This document shows positions 8,517-16,575 of a stretch of 36,108 nt of DNA, in pieces. Within the stretch, counting starts at the first letter, position 1; each line of letters begins with the position of its first letter. A model generated the notes under the pieces. That model worked only from the letters and a program-made list of their open reading frames with translations. It made no database searches and was not told the origin of the DNA. The translations under genes and the position numbers were made by a program. Location: assembly GCA_009840175.1 (NCBI GenBank), contig VXOI01000139.1, positions 1 through 36,108 of the forward strand. The letters are read 5' to 3'. The DNA is from Chloroflexota bacterium. Lineage in GTDB: Bacteria > Chloroflexota > Dehalococcoidia > Lucifugimonadales > UBA3495.

Positions 8517-9752
8517 ATGGCCAACCAGTACCCGATAGCAAAGGACGAACTGGCAAGCCGCTCCAACTTGGCTATCGAAGCCTCCAAGCAGGCATTGTTC
8601 GATCTGTCGAAGGATGTTCATGCCCACCCGGAGCTGAACTATGAGGAATACTATTCATCCGACGCTCTGGCGGTGTTCCTCGAAAGCAATGGCCTCTCGG
8701 TGGAGCGTGGTATCGGCGGCATGGATACGGCGTTCCGGGCCACCATCCCGGGCGGTGGCGGCGGAGGCCCGACTATCGCCGTGCTGGCGGAATATGATGC
8801 GCTGCCGGAAATCGGCCACGGCTGCGGACATAATCTCATTGCCATGGCTGCCATGGGCGCCGCCCTCGGCTTGCAGGCCAACGCCTCGGATCTGCCCGGG
8901 CGCGTGGTGGTCATCGGGACGCCGGCGGAAGAGGGAGGCGGCGGCAAGATACGGCTGCTGGATGCGGGCGTATTCGACGGCGTGGATGCCACCCTTTCTT
9001 CGCATCCCTTCTCCAACCGGACCGTGATACCCGCGGCGTCGCCGAAGGGTGAGAGCTGGAGCTTGGCCATGGTCGGCTACCGGTATATGTACCACGGCAA
9101 GGCCGCCCACGCCGCAGCCTACCCGGAGCAGGGCATCAACGCCCTGAACGCGGTCATCCACCTGTTCACGGGCATAGACGCCCTGCGCCAGCATTTGCGG
9201 GACGATGTTCGCATTCACGGGGTTATCACCGACGGCGGCACCGCGCCCAACGTGGTGCCGGAGTTCGCCGCCGCCAACTTCATGCTGCGCTCCAGGGACG
9301 GGCGATACCTGAGCGACGAAGTGGTGGGCAAGGTGAGGCAGGTGGCGGAAGGAGCGGCAGCAATGACCGGCTCGCGCTTGGAGATCGAGGAATTCTATCC
9401 CTTCTACGAAAACGTACAGCCCAACGTGACCCTGGCGCAGGCCATGGGGGCCAATGCCCAGGCGTTGGGAATGAAGCTGGACGAGCCGATACCGGGCCGT
9501 CCTGGCAGCGGAGCCTCAACGGATTTCGGCAACGTCAGCCAGGCCATGCCGGGCTTCGAGCTGCGGTACGCCGTCAGTGAGACCCCGGTGCCGTCGCACA
9601 CCAGGCAGATGCAGGAAACGGCCGTTACGGACCTGGCTCTCAACAACGCTCTGCTGGTGGCCAAGACACTGAGCCTGACTGCCAGCGACCTGTTGCTTGA
9701 TGCCGCTATGGTGGAGGCTGCAAAGGCGGAGTACGCCGAACGGGGCGGCTGA
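8517..9752 (+). CDS. M20-family amidohydrolase (aminoacylase / AbgB-like)
   Basis: The 411-residue protein is an M20 metallopeptidase-fold amidohydrolase. It shows H35-A-H37-PEL near the N-terminus, EYDALPEIGHGCGHN at 92-106 (C103 and H105 as metal ligands), GTPAEEGGGGK at 134-144 with the catalytic Glu pair E138-E139, and H163. The C103-x-H105 pattern places it with the M20D aminoacylase/indole-acetyl amino acid hydrolase/p-aminobenzoyl-glutamate hydrolase branch. It would cleave an N-acyl amino acid or similar amide in the cytoplasm. AAAGGAGAG precedes the start. It has no partner in the same direction and converges with the MFS gene. Confidence 0.9.
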   Translation: MANQYPIAKDELASRSNLAIEASKQALFDLSKDVHAHPELNYEEYYSSDALAVFLESNGLSVERGIGGMDTAFRATIPGGGGGGPTIAVLAEYDALPEIGHGCGHNLIAMAAMGAALGLQANASDLPGRVVVIGTPAEEGGGGKIRLLDAGVFDGVDATLSSHPFSNRTVIPAASPKGESWSLAMVGYRYMYHGKAAHAAAYPEQGINALNAVIHLFTGIDALRQHLRDDVRIHGVITDGGTAPNVVPEFAAANFMLRSRDGRYLSDEVVGKVRQVAEGAAAMTGSRLEIEEFYPFYENVQPNVTLAQAMGANAQALGMKLDEPIPGRPGSGASTDFGNVSQAMPGFELRYAVSETPVPSHTRQMQETAVTDLALNNALLVAKTLSLTASDLLLDAAMVEAAKAEYAERGG

Positions 9753-9823
9753 CGGCTTCTTTTCCCTGGTGCGGTGCTGGTGGCGGGCTGGAAACCCCGG
9801 CATCTTCGGGTGAAACCGCCGGG

Positions 9824-11026
9824 TCAGCCAGTGCCCACGCGCATCAGGCGGGCAAACGCGGTCGCCACCAATGCGCTGGTGACGGTGAACGCGAGACAAA
9901 GGTAGCCAATCCCGTCGTAGCCTATGGTTGCCAGCAACAGGCCGGATAGGCCAGCCCCGAAGACCCCGCCGGACTGGTTGCTGAAGCCTATCAGGCTTGC
10001 GCCGGTAGCCTTGGATTCTCCCGAGTACTCCGTGCTGCCTGCCAGCAGCACTGGGGTCGTAACACTCAACAAGCCTGCCCCCACCGTAGCCACCGCGACT
10101 GCGGGCCAGAGCCCAATATCGAAAGCAAAGAACACGATCCCGCAAACACCCCCGGCGGCTGAGGACACTGCTACCAGCGCGACCCGGTAACTCTTCGTCG
10201 CCAGGATTCCTGCGATGTAGCTTCCCGCCACTTGACCCAGAGCGGAAATCACCAGCGGCAGGGCCACGAATTCCAGGGTGACGTCGTAGGTCTGTATCAA
10301 GTACGCGGCGAAAAAGCTGAGCAAACTCCAGTAGGCCATACGCTGAGCGCCGTTCACCGTGACGGCCACACGGAAGTAATTCAGGGAAAGCAGGGACCGA
10401 TACCTGGCAAAGAACACGAAGCCGCGAAGGCGTTCCCTGCTGTCCCGGGGATAGCAGACCCAGTTCAAAAGCCACGCCACCGCCAGGAACAGTCCGGCCA
10501 GGACGAAGGTGAACCGCCAGCCCCACCAGTCAGCGAACAAGGCCATCAGCGGAATGCTGATGGCCGAGGTCAAGACGATGGTGCTGGCAAGGCCGCCGAT
10601 GGCCTGGGCCCGCTTGGCCTGGGAAATGACGTCGGAAATCACCCCGATGGAAGTGGGCGCGATTGCTCCCCCACCCAGGCCGGCCAGCACACGAAGGGCC
10701 ATCATTACTTCGATATTGGGGGCGAAAGCGGACGCAAGAAGGGAGACCACCACCAGGAACACGCCGGCGAGAGCCAGTGGCCGTCGGCCTATGGAGTCGG
10801 CCAGCGGCCCCACGGCGACAATGGAGACCGCCCATGCCGCGAAGGTTGCCGTGGCCAACTGCCCTGCCACCGCTACCGTAACATCAAGGTCCGTTGCGAT
10901 CTCAACTAGGAGGGCGGGGACCATCATTACCCCGGTCATGGTTCCAAAAACCGCGAAACAAAGCGCGAAGTAGAACAACGCCTTGTTCATCTCCTTGCCC
11001 TTTGCCCGCGCCGTTTGCGTGGTCAT
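9824..11026 (-). CDS. MFS transporter, DHA1-like (12 transmembrane segments)
   Basis: A 400-residue major facilitator with about 12 hydrophobic segments. The loop after TM2 has the MFS signature (PLADSIGRRP, around residues 75-84), and the TM4 region has RVLAGLGGGAIAPT. The overall look is DHA1 drug/metabolite exporter. The substrate cannot be told. The ATG at 11026 is used. An internal ATG at 10990, directly before the first membrane segment and preceded by AAGGGCAAGGAG, is an equally reasonable start. It converges with the M20 gene. The upstream side is a gene-poor stretch leading to the tmRNA. Confidence 0.85.
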   Translation of the reverse strand: MTTQTARAKGKEMNKALFYFALCFAVFGTMTGVMMVPALLVEIATDLDVTVAVAGQLATATFAAWAVSIVAVGPLADSIGRRPLALAGVFLVVVSLLASAFAPNIEVMMALRVLAGLGGGAIAPTSIGVISDVISQAKRAQAIGGLASTIVLTSAISIPLMALFADWWGWRFTFVLAGLFLAVAWLLNWVCYPRDSRERLRGFVFFARYRSLLSLNYFRVAVTVNGAQRMAYWSLLSFFAAYLIQTYDVTLEFVALPLVISALGQVAGSYIAGILATKSYRVALVAVSSAAGGVCGIVFFAFDIGLWPAVAVATVGAGLLSVTTPVLLAGSTEYSGESKATGASLIGFSNQSGGVFGAGLSGLLLATIGYDGIGYLCLAFTVTSALVATAFARLMRVGTG

Positions 11027-11447
11027 ATTGTCGTTTATTCCTGTTCCAGAAAGGCTGCCGAGCGATAATCGAAGACTACATACTGAAGGCGTCAGCGGCT
11101 GAGGTCATCCGCAAGCGCCAAGCAATGCAGGACCCAGGGCCGCTTCGAATAAGCTCGGCGCCTGTACGCTGAGGAAGACTACAATTGGACTCAGTAGACG
11201 AATCTCGAGAACGAGGCAGACGGGCTGCTGGCAAGCGTGTACATTCCTGAATTCGAGGACGTGGTGGAGGGGGGAAGCTCCTGAGCCACTTTTGCAGCCT
11301 TTGACAGTGCGCTTCCGTGGCCCAGAAGCCGGTCACTCTGGACCATGCTTCAGGCAGTGTATATAGACCCTGGAAGGAAACAGGGTTTTCCCCGATTCCG
11401 GTAGTGGCAGAGAATGAGATGACGTGGCGGACAGTGTTTGGGTGGAA
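11027..11447. other. Gene-free interval with a possible decayed coding remnant
   Basis: No intact gene is visible. A plus-strand frame from about 11159 to 11284 has protein-like composition (EEDYNWTQ, then LENEADGLLASVYIPEFEDV) but is broken by an in-frame TAA and TAG and has no start. It could be the tail of a decayed gene. This is the flank just downstream of the tmRNA 3' end, a common integration site, but no integrase or duplicated tmRNA end is seen. Confidence 0.3.
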
Positions 11448-11802
11448 TGGTGGAGACGGGGGAGAGTCGAACTCCCCGTCCAGAAGAGCCTATAAACCGG
11501 ATGTGCTACAAGCTTGTCCGGCGGTTTGTTCTTGGACTCTTCAGATACCGCCGACACAATCTGGAGAGGCCCAGCCGGTTGATCTTAGGCCGCCCTTACC
11601 GGCATTGGATTGGCCGCATCCCGGACTTATGGCGCCTGCATCCCCTCATCCGGGAATAGCTGGGAGCAGACGTAGCGGCGCTTAGGCCGCTAGAGCGAAT
11701 TCACGTTCGCCAGTTACTTTTGCGCCACCGGATTAACGAGGTTGATGGCTTCCTCGGCTTGCAATCCGTTACAGAACACCCCTGTCGAACCCGCGCGTCC
11801 CC
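11448..11802 (-). ncRNA. ssrA: tmRNA (transfer-messenger RNA), tag GEREFALAA
   Basis: The 355-nt RNA rescues stalled ribosomes. The 5' end reads GGGGACGCGCGGGTTCGACA, and GGGGACG pairs over all seven positions (one G-U) with CGTCTCC at the 3' end. That is followed by a discriminator A and an encoded CCA (11448-11450). The T-arm TTCGACT loop lies between GGGGAG and CTCCCC. The tag frame at 11711-11682 is GGC GAA CGT GAA TTC GCT CTA GCG GCC TAA, coding GEREFALAA and ending in the expected LAA degradation signal. A Gly resume codon and a GERE start resemble Dehalococcoides tags as I recall them. It lies 13 bases downstream of tRNA-Asp and is probably made from the same promoter. Confidence 0.95.
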
Positions 11803-11815
11803 ATTTCGGTGCGGG

Positions 11816-11891
11816 TGGCGACCCGGATGGGATTCGAACCCACGATCTCTGGCGTGACAGGCCAGTATGTTAACCGCTACACCACCGGGCC
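11816..11891 (-). tRNA. tRNA-Asp (GTC)
   Basis: A 76-nt cloverleaf with CCA encoded. The acceptor GGCCCGG pairs with CCGGGTC (one G-U), the anticodon stem CTGGC/GCCAG encloses CTGTCAC with anticodon GTC, and the T-arm is GTGGG-TTCGAAT-CCCAT. It is immediately upstream of the tmRNA on the same strand. Confidence 0.97.
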
Positions 11892-11923
11892 AAAAACAAC
11901 CGGGCTGCTAACCCGGCTATTTC

Positions 11924-11952
11924 AGTGTAGGCCGTCCGATTTTCGCTGTCAA
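11924..11952 (-). promoter_or_regulatory. sigma70-type promoter for tRNA-Asp and tmRNA
   Basis: A perfect -35 TTGACA (11947-11952), exactly 17 bases of spacer and -10 TACACT (11924-11929), reading toward the tRNA. Between it and the tRNA a short hairpin (CCGGG...CCCGG, about 11900-11917) lies in the 5' leader. Confidence 0.85.
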
Positions 11953-12032
11953 GGGCGGGATGCCTCACTGGGCCCGCTGTCTCTCCTGCCAAGCCCTTCT
12001 CGGCGGTCTCTCCTGCGGGTTACAATCTTGGC

Positions 12033-12521
12033 ATGATAAATATGCGCAGCATGGACAAGTCCGGGATATTTCGGTCGGCAACCTTCCTGGCAGGTCGCAT
12101 TGTATTGGGGTTGGGCTTCAGCTTGGTCTTGAGCATGGCCTGCCTGGCCGTAGCCTGGGGGCTTTACATTTTTTCCGGGTCCTCCACCAGGATGACCTGG
12201 CTGGTGATGCTGATGGCCGGCGCCAGTATCGGCGCCGGAGTGGGGGCTTACCTGGGGTGGTTGAAGCTGGACCGGCATCATTGGCCCTCAATCCTCGCCA
12301 CAGTACTCATAGCCATCGCCGGGGGACTGCTTGGGGCCTTGGGGGGATATGAATACGGGGTCAACCGGGAGATCGAGTGCTGTGCGAAGCCGCGTACCGG
12401 CCCCTTCACCTTCGCGGCCCTGGGGTCTGCCATGGCCGCCAACATAGCCATATATCTGGTGGGAGCCGGCGGCATTGCTCTTCGCAGGCTTCGGGTCGGC
12501 AAGCAACATTCGGACGCATAA
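12033..12521 (+). CDS. Small membrane protein with four predicted helices, function unknown
   Basis: A 162-residue hydrophobic protein with about four transmembrane segments (near residues 20-45, 56-77, 86-106 and 125-148). It has a short Cys-Cys motif at about 117-118 in the loop between the third and fourth helices. I do not recognise the family. No ribosome-binding site precedes the ATG at 12033. TACAAT at 12021-12026 would place the transcription start on or next to the ATG, which would suit a leaderless mRNA, but no convincing -35 is present. In-frame ATGs at 12042 and 12051 are alternatives. It is divergent from the tRNA-tmRNA unit. Confidence 0.65.
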   Translation: MINMRSMDKSGIFRSATFLAGRIVLGLGFSLVLSMACLAVAWGLYIFSGSSTRMTWLVMLMAGASIGAGVGAYLGWLKLDRHHWPSILATVLIAIAGGLLGALGGYEYGVNREIECCAKPRTGPFTFAALGSAMAANIAIYLVGAGGIALRRLRVGKQHSDA

Positions 12522-12542
12522 TCAAGGTATTTTCGAAGAAGA

Positions 12543-12578
12543 ACAAAATCCAGGGGGCCGGATCAACCCGCCCCCTGG
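12543..12578 (-). terminator. Rho-independent terminator after the first DctP-like gene
   Basis: A 9-bp stem CCAGGGGGC/GCCCCCTGG (12550-12558 with 12570-12578) followed on the minus strand by ATTTTG. It may also stop plus-strand transcripts from 12033-12521, although the T-tract is better on the minus strand. Confidence 0.8.
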
Positions 12579-12653
12579 TTAGGCTCCTGTGCATCGGACG
12601 CTCGCCGCCTAAAGAGATGGCGAGGAGTCTTCTTCCATGCTCTTCGAGCTTGG

Positions 12654-14105
12654 CTAGTTGATCTTCACCACCGTTCCGTCGGCTTCAATTCGCAGGCCGA
12701 CTATGGGGCCGACCTTGTTGTTGAAGGTATCGGCGATGATTGGGTGGCTGGTGTCCCCTACCCGATTCACCCACGCCGGCACAACATGCTCCATTACGGC
12801 GGTGTTCAGGCTGCGGAAGTTCATCTCATCCGAGAAAGGAACGAACTCCATCGCATCCTGTCCTGCACCGCGCTCCGTGGTGTTCTTGATCTGTCCCATC
12901 TCGTTCTGGATGGCAGAGATTCGCAGGGCCTCCAGTTCCGACTTGGCAGCTTCTTCGAGGATGATCTGCTGTAGGTCCTCCGGAATCTCGGCCCACTTCG
13001 TACCGTTAATTACGTTGTTGTTGGACGGGAAGCTGACCAGCGGCCCGACGAGATAGTCGGTCACCTCGTACCAACGCTGTCCGTAGCCAGCATCGGCACC
13101 GGTCACTCCGCAGTCCAGGATGCCGCGCTCAATTGCGGTGTAGACCTCTGCGAAGGCGAGGAACTGGGCGTCAGCACCCATGCCGTTAATCCAGTCGGAG
13201 AGGGCGGCGCTGTGACTGCGCGTCTTCTTCCCTTCGAAGTCGTCGAGAGATTCAATCTTTTCGCGGCAGAAGAAGAACTGGTCATTTCCGGCGTACCAGT
13301 TATGGTTCATTATCACGCCGCCGGTCTCGCTGAGCACCAGTTCCTCGATGTCCTTGATTACGGCCTGGGTGGCTTCGAATTCTTGCTCCCGGCTGTTGTA
13401 GATACCCCAGAGATTCTGGATCTCAATGGGAGGCATCTCGCCGCCCACATAACCGCCATAGATGGTGGCCGAGTCCAGAGTGCCATCGGTGACCAGGCTC
13501 AACGTGTCAGGCCCGGCCAGCCCCAACTCCGGGAAGGAACTAGTGATGAACTCGACCTTTCCGTTGGTGCGCTCCAGCAGGTTAGGCGCAAAGAAGGTTT
13601 CCAGCGCCACGCAGGGCAGCAGGGCCCGGTTGATGCAGGCGTGCTGGATGGTGATGGGTTCGCCGTCATAAGTCATGGGTGTTGGATCGGTGAGCTTGGC
13701 CTTCTCCAGCAATTCCTCGTAGAAGGCGCTTTCGTAAATCCAGAGATGGCGCTCAAGTGACTCCAGGGTCACGTTGCCGTCGAAGTCGCCTTGTTCTACT
13801 GACTTGGCTGGGCCGACGAGCTGGTTGATGTCGCCCACGTAGATGGCGCCGGGGCCGCCAGCATTTTCGGCTGCGTACTTTTCCAGGGCGGACATTTCTG
13901 CGGGGGCTTCGGTGGCCGCAGGCGCGGCTGCGGTGGTGGTGGCCGTAGGGGCGGTGGTAGCTGTGGGGGGAACTGGCGTCGCCGTTGCGGCGGGAACTGC
14001 TGTTGGGGCCGGAGCCTCCTCCTCGTCGGTGGCGGCGCCACCGCAGGCAGCGAGCAGACCCACAATCAAGAACAGGGTCAGAGCGAACAGTAACGGGGTA
14101 CGCAT
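12654..14105 (-). CDS. DctP-like TRAP solute-binding lipoprotein (paralogue A)
   Basis: The 483-residue protein is a periplasmic-type solute-binding lipoprotein of the TRAP DctP superfamily. A signal peptide ends in LLAAC with lipid Cys21, followed by an Ala/Pro/Thr linker to about residue 66. DctP-type features are SFPELGLAGPDTLSL (190-204), KKTRSHSAALSDW (293-305) with R296 as the likely carboxylate-binding Arg, and the helix around EVYTAIERGILDCGV (320-334). Mature cysteines are C157, C165, C280 and C332. It would bind an organic acid outside the membrane for import. No DctQ/DctM permease is nearby. GAGGAGG precedes the ATG. It has its own promoter, a ~230-nt leader and a terminator. Confidence 0.88.
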   Translation of the reverse strand: MRTPLLFALTLFLIVGLLAACGGAATDEEEAPAPTAVPAATATPVPPTATTAPTATTTAAAPAATEAPAEMSALEKYAAENAGGPGAIYVGDINQLVGPAKSVEQGDFDGNVTLESLERHLWIYESAFYEELLEKAKLTDPTPMTYDGEPITIQHACINRALLPCVALETFFAPNLLERTNGKVEFITSSFPELGLAGPDTLSLVTDGTLDSATIYGGYVGGEMPPIEIQNLWGIYNSREQEFEATQAVIKDIEELVLSETGGVIMNHNWYAGNDQFFFCREKIESLDDFEGKKTRSHSAALSDWINGMGADAQFLAFAEVYTAIERGILDCGVTGADAGYGQRWYEVTDYLVGPLVSFPSNNNVINGTKWAEIPEDLQQIILEEAAKSELEALRISAIQNEMGQIKNTTERGAGQDAMEFVPFSDEMNFRSLNTAVMEHVVPAWVNRVGDTSHPIIADTFNNKVGPIVGLRIEADGTVVKIN

Positions 14106-14340
14106 GACAGTGTTCCTCCTCTGGAGCTATTGAAAGGTGCGAGTGACCAAACGAGGCACGGGGTATTATCGAATTCTCTATCACTACGGGCGAATCTGCG
14201 CCCGGACTGACAGTGCTAAACTTCTTCCTCCTGTTTGGCCGTGGGTTTCCGGCCTGCTGAGATTGCTGCCCGACAGCCTCGCCGGGCCGCACCTGTTGCG
14301 CCTTGCCGCAGGGCTTCGCAGCTGAGGCGGAAAGGATGGC
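14106..14340 (-). promoter_or_regulatory. Long 5' leader of paralogue A with conserved structured core
   Basis: The leader runs from the predicted start near 14336 to the ATG. Its first part (14227-14340) aligns without any gap to 16217-16330 upstream of paralogue B. About 100 of 114 positions are identical by eye, and 78 of the 84 nearest the gene (14227-14310). It can form two hairpins, 14237-14254 (GGCCG/CGGCC) and 14265-14290. The rest of the leader down to the ATG is not obviously conserved. I cannot match it to a known riboswitch class. Confidence 0.55.
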
Positions 14341-14342
14341 TG

Positions 14343-14371
14343 AATATATCACGGAGATGGCGTACTGTAAA
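14343..14371 (-). promoter_or_regulatory. sigma70-type promoter of paralogue A
   Basis: -35 TTTACA (14366-14371), 17-base spacer, -10 TATATT (14343-14348). The same hexamers and spacer occur upstream of paralogue B. Confidence 0.75.
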
Positions 14372-14399
14372 TTATTCGGGAAAAAATCATAAAAACATA

Positions 14400-14451
14400 A
14401 TCAATTAACGATTATATATTACACATTATGATGTATTAAACGTTAATTGAT
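14400..14451. repeat. AT-rich inverted repeat upstream of the paralogue A promoter
   Basis: Perfect 11-bp arms ATCAATTAACG (14400-14410) and CGTTAATTGAT (14441-14451) enclose a GATTATATATTACA word that also occurs upstream of paralogue B. The word starts 39 bases from the -35 in both. It is a candidate operator or activator site. Confidence 0.5.
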
Positions 14452-14511
14452 AATTCAGAGATGACATTATTATCTCTTCAGAAAAGTTGGCTCAGTGGGG
14501 TTGACGATCAC

Positions 14512-14551
14512 AAAAGGGCCCCTCTGTGTCTTATTTCAAGCAACAGAGGGG
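14512..14551 (-). terminator. Rho-independent terminator after paralogue B
   Basis: A 9-bp stem CCCCTCTGT/ACAGAGGGG (14519-14527 with 14543-14551), 15-base loop, then CCCTTTTG on the minus strand. It lies about 100 bases past the stop at 14648. The rest of the gap shows one weaker GC hairpin near 14617-14640. Confidence 0.75.
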
Positions 14552-14647
14552 ACGGGTACGGCGAATGCGCCAGCATAAGAACCGAACGAACTTGACGGGT
14601 CTGTATGTTTCAGGCGGGACGCATAGCGCGCCCCGCCGCCGGTGTCT

Positions 14648-16096
14648 CTAGTTGGTCTTGACCACTGTGCCGTCGGCTTCAATTCGCAGACCGACAACGG
14701 GGCCTACCTTGTTGTTGAAGGTGTCGGCGATGACGGGGTGGCTGGCGTCGCCCACCCGGTTCACCCAGGCCGGCACCACGTGTTCCATAACCGCGGTGTT
14801 CAGGCTGCGGAATTTCATCTCATCGGAGAACTCCACGAATTCCAGCCCCGCTTCGGTGTTCTTCAGTAGCCCCATCTCGTTCTGGATTGAGGCCAGACGT
14901 AGGGCCTCCAGCTCCGACTTGGCTGCTTCCTCCAGAATGATCCGCTGGAGGTCTTCGGGAATCTCGTTCCACAACTCGCCGTTGATGACGTTGTTGGTGG
15001 AGGGGAAGCTGACCAGCGGGCCGATGATGAAGTCGGTCACCTCGTACCACCGCTGGCCGTAGCCCGCGTCGCCGCCGGTTACGCCGCAGTCCAGGATGCC
15101 GCGCTCTAGGGCGGTGTAGACCTCGGCGAAGGCCAGGAACTGGGCGCTGGCCCCCATGCCATTGATCCAGTCAGAAAGAGCCGCGCTGTGGCTGCGGGTC
15201 TTCTTGCCAGCGAACCCGTCTATGGAATCTATCTTGTCATGGCAGAAGAAGAACTGGTCGTTGCCGGAGAACCAGTTGTGATTCATTATCACGCCGCCGG
15301 TCTCGGACAGCACCAAGTCTTCGATGTCCTTGATGATGGCCTGGGTGGCCTCGAACTCCTGCTCACGGGACTCGTAGATGCCCCAAAGGTTCTGAATCTC
15401 CACGGGAGGCAGCTCCCCTGCCACGTAGCCGCCATAGATGTTTGCCGAGTCCAGGGTCCTCTCGGAGACCAGGCTCAGCGTGTCAGGCCCGGCCAGGCCC
15501 AACTCCGGGAAGGAGCTTACGATGAACTCAACCTGGCCGTCGGTCCGCTCGAGGAGGTTTGGCGTGAAGTATGTCTCCAGCAACTGACAGGGCAGCAGGG
15601 CCCGGTTGATGCAGGCGTGCTGGATTTTAATGGACTCGCCTGAGCTTACCAGCGGCGATGGGTCGGTCAGGCGCGCCTTATCGAGCAACTCCCGGTAGAT
15701 GTCGCTTTCGTACACCCATACGTGGCGCTCGAGGGCATCCAAGGTAACATTGCCGTCGAAGTCGCCTTGACTTTCCGATGGTGCTGGTCCGACCAATTGC
15801 GTGATGTCGCCCACGTAGATGGCGCCGGGCCTCCCGGCGTGCATGGCGGCATACTCTTCAAGTGCCGACATTTCTTCTGGCTCTTCGGTGGCGGCAGGGG
15901 CTGCCGCTGCAGTGGTAGGTGCGGGAGCTGTGGTTGCCGTGGGCGCAGTAGTAGCCGTGGGAGCTGTGGTTGCCGGTGCGGCAGGCGCCACGGTGGCGGC
16001 AGGCGCTTCGTCATCATCCGTGGCTGCGCCACCACAGGCAGCGAGCAGGCCAACAATCAGAACCAGGGCCAGGGCGAGTAATAACGGGCTACGCAT
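14648..16096 (-). CDS. DctP-like TRAP solute-binding lipoprotein (paralogue B)
   Basis: A 482-residue close paralogue of the preceding binding protein: lipid Cys21 after LLAA, Ala/Pro/Thr linker to about residue 75, C162-INRALLP-C170, the SFPELGLAGPDTLSL strand, KKTRSHSAALSDW, and an ILDCGVTGGDAGYGQRWYEV segment. The ATG at 16096 is chosen because AGGAGGAG lies 7 bases upstream and the signal peptide begins there. The in-frame start at 16141 would put 15 charged residues before the signal peptide. It shares promoter, leader and upstream AT element with paralogue A, so the whole transcription unit was duplicated. The ligand is unknown; an organic acid is usual for the family. Confidence 0.88.
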   Translation of the reverse strand: MRSPLLLALALVLIVGLLAACGGAATDDDEAPAATVAPAAPATTAPTATTAPTATTAPAPTTAAAAPAATEEPEEMSALEEYAAMHAGRPGAIYVGDITQLVGPAPSESQGDFDGNVTLDALERHVWVYESDIYRELLDKARLTDPSPLVSSGESIKIQHACINRALLPCQLLETYFTPNLLERTDGQVEFIVSSFPELGLAGPDTLSLVSERTLDSANIYGGYVAGELPPVEIQNLWGIYESREQEFEATQAIIKDIEDLVLSETGGVIMNHNWFSGNDQFFFCHDKIDSIDGFAGKKTRSHSAALSDWINGMGASAQFLAFAEVYTALERGILDCGVTGGDAGYGQRWYEVTDFIIGPLVSFPSTNNVINGELWNEIPEDLQRIILEEAAKSELEALRLASIQNEMGLLKNTEAGLEFVEFSDEMKFRSLNTAVMEHVVPAWVNRVGDASHPVIADTFNNKVGPVVGLRIEADGTVVKTN

Positions 16097-16330
16097 GATT
16101 GGTCTCCTCCTCGGAAGCTTTCGAGAGTTCAGAGTGTCCAAACAATGCTCGAGATGTTCTCAGGTTCTCTACTACCACAGGCTTCTCTGCGTCCGGGCTA
16201 TCAATGCCGTACTTCTCCTCCTGTTTGGCCGTGGAATTCCGGCCTGCTGAGATTGCGGCCCGACAACCTTGCCGGGCCGCACCTGTTACGCCTTGCCGCA
16301 GGATGTTGAGGCTGACGCGCAAAGGATGGC
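16097..16330 (-). promoter_or_regulatory. Long 5' leader of paralogue B with conserved structured core
   Basis: Positions 16217-16330 match the paralogue A leader with no gaps. A 12-bp near-perfect hairpin is possible at 16255-16280, and a GGCCG/CGGCC hairpin at 16227-16244. The segment 16097-16216 has no clear counterpart in A other than the ribosome site. Confidence 0.55.
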
Positions 16331-16332
16331 TG

Positions 16333-16361
16333 AATATATCACGCCGTGGGAGCACTGTAAA
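16333..16361 (-). promoter_or_regulatory. sigma70-type promoter of paralogue B
   Basis: -35 TTTACA (16356-16361), 17-base spacer, -10 TATATT (16333-16338), as for paralogue A. Confidence 0.75.
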
Positions 16362-16387
16362 TTATACAACAATAAATCCGTAATATA

Positions 16388-16435
16388 TAACTGAAAAGAG
16401 ATTATATATTACAAATTATAATGTTAAAACAGTTA
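16388..16435. repeat. AT-rich element with inverted ends upstream of paralogue B
   Basis: TAACTG (16388-16393) and CAGTTA (16430-16435) enclose GATTATATATTACAAATTAT (from 16400), the same word and the same 39-base distance to the -35 as in paralogue A. It also contains ATTATA...TATAAT as an inner dyad. Confidence 0.45.
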
Positions 16436-16507
16436 AAAATAGTAAACTTATGACAGTATTTATTACTAGAATCTAGGAGGCAATAGACGAGTGGGAGCCA
16501 GGCACAG

Positions 16508-16546
16508 AAAAACCCTCTCGCTGCCTGAAGGAAATCGGCGAGAGGG
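16508..16546 (-). terminator. Rho-independent terminator of the ABC-GrdB-like operon
   Basis: A 9-bp stem CCCTCTCGC/GCGAGAGGG (16513-16521 with 16538-16546) followed on the minus strand by TTTTTC. It closes the unit that ends with the gene at 16576. Confidence 0.85.
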
Positions 16547-16575
16547 CCGCGTTCTGTGGATGTTTCGGGGATATT

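Noticed and set aside
9516-10526. 336-residue minus-strand frame overlapping M20 and MFS genes
   Set aside because: It is out of frame with the MFS gene on the same strand and antisense to the end of the M20 gene, and its translation is rich in Arg/Gly without a recognisable domain.
11027-11447. Integrated element at the tmRNA 3' end
   Set aside because: No integrase, no duplicated tmRNA end and no change in gene style; only a weak decayed frame is seen.
13880-14050. Low-complexity Ala/Pro/Thr coding stretch as a tandem repeat or assembly error
   Set aside because: All complete DctP-like proteins and the ABC binding protein have such a linker directly after the lipid Cys, so it is a normal tether.
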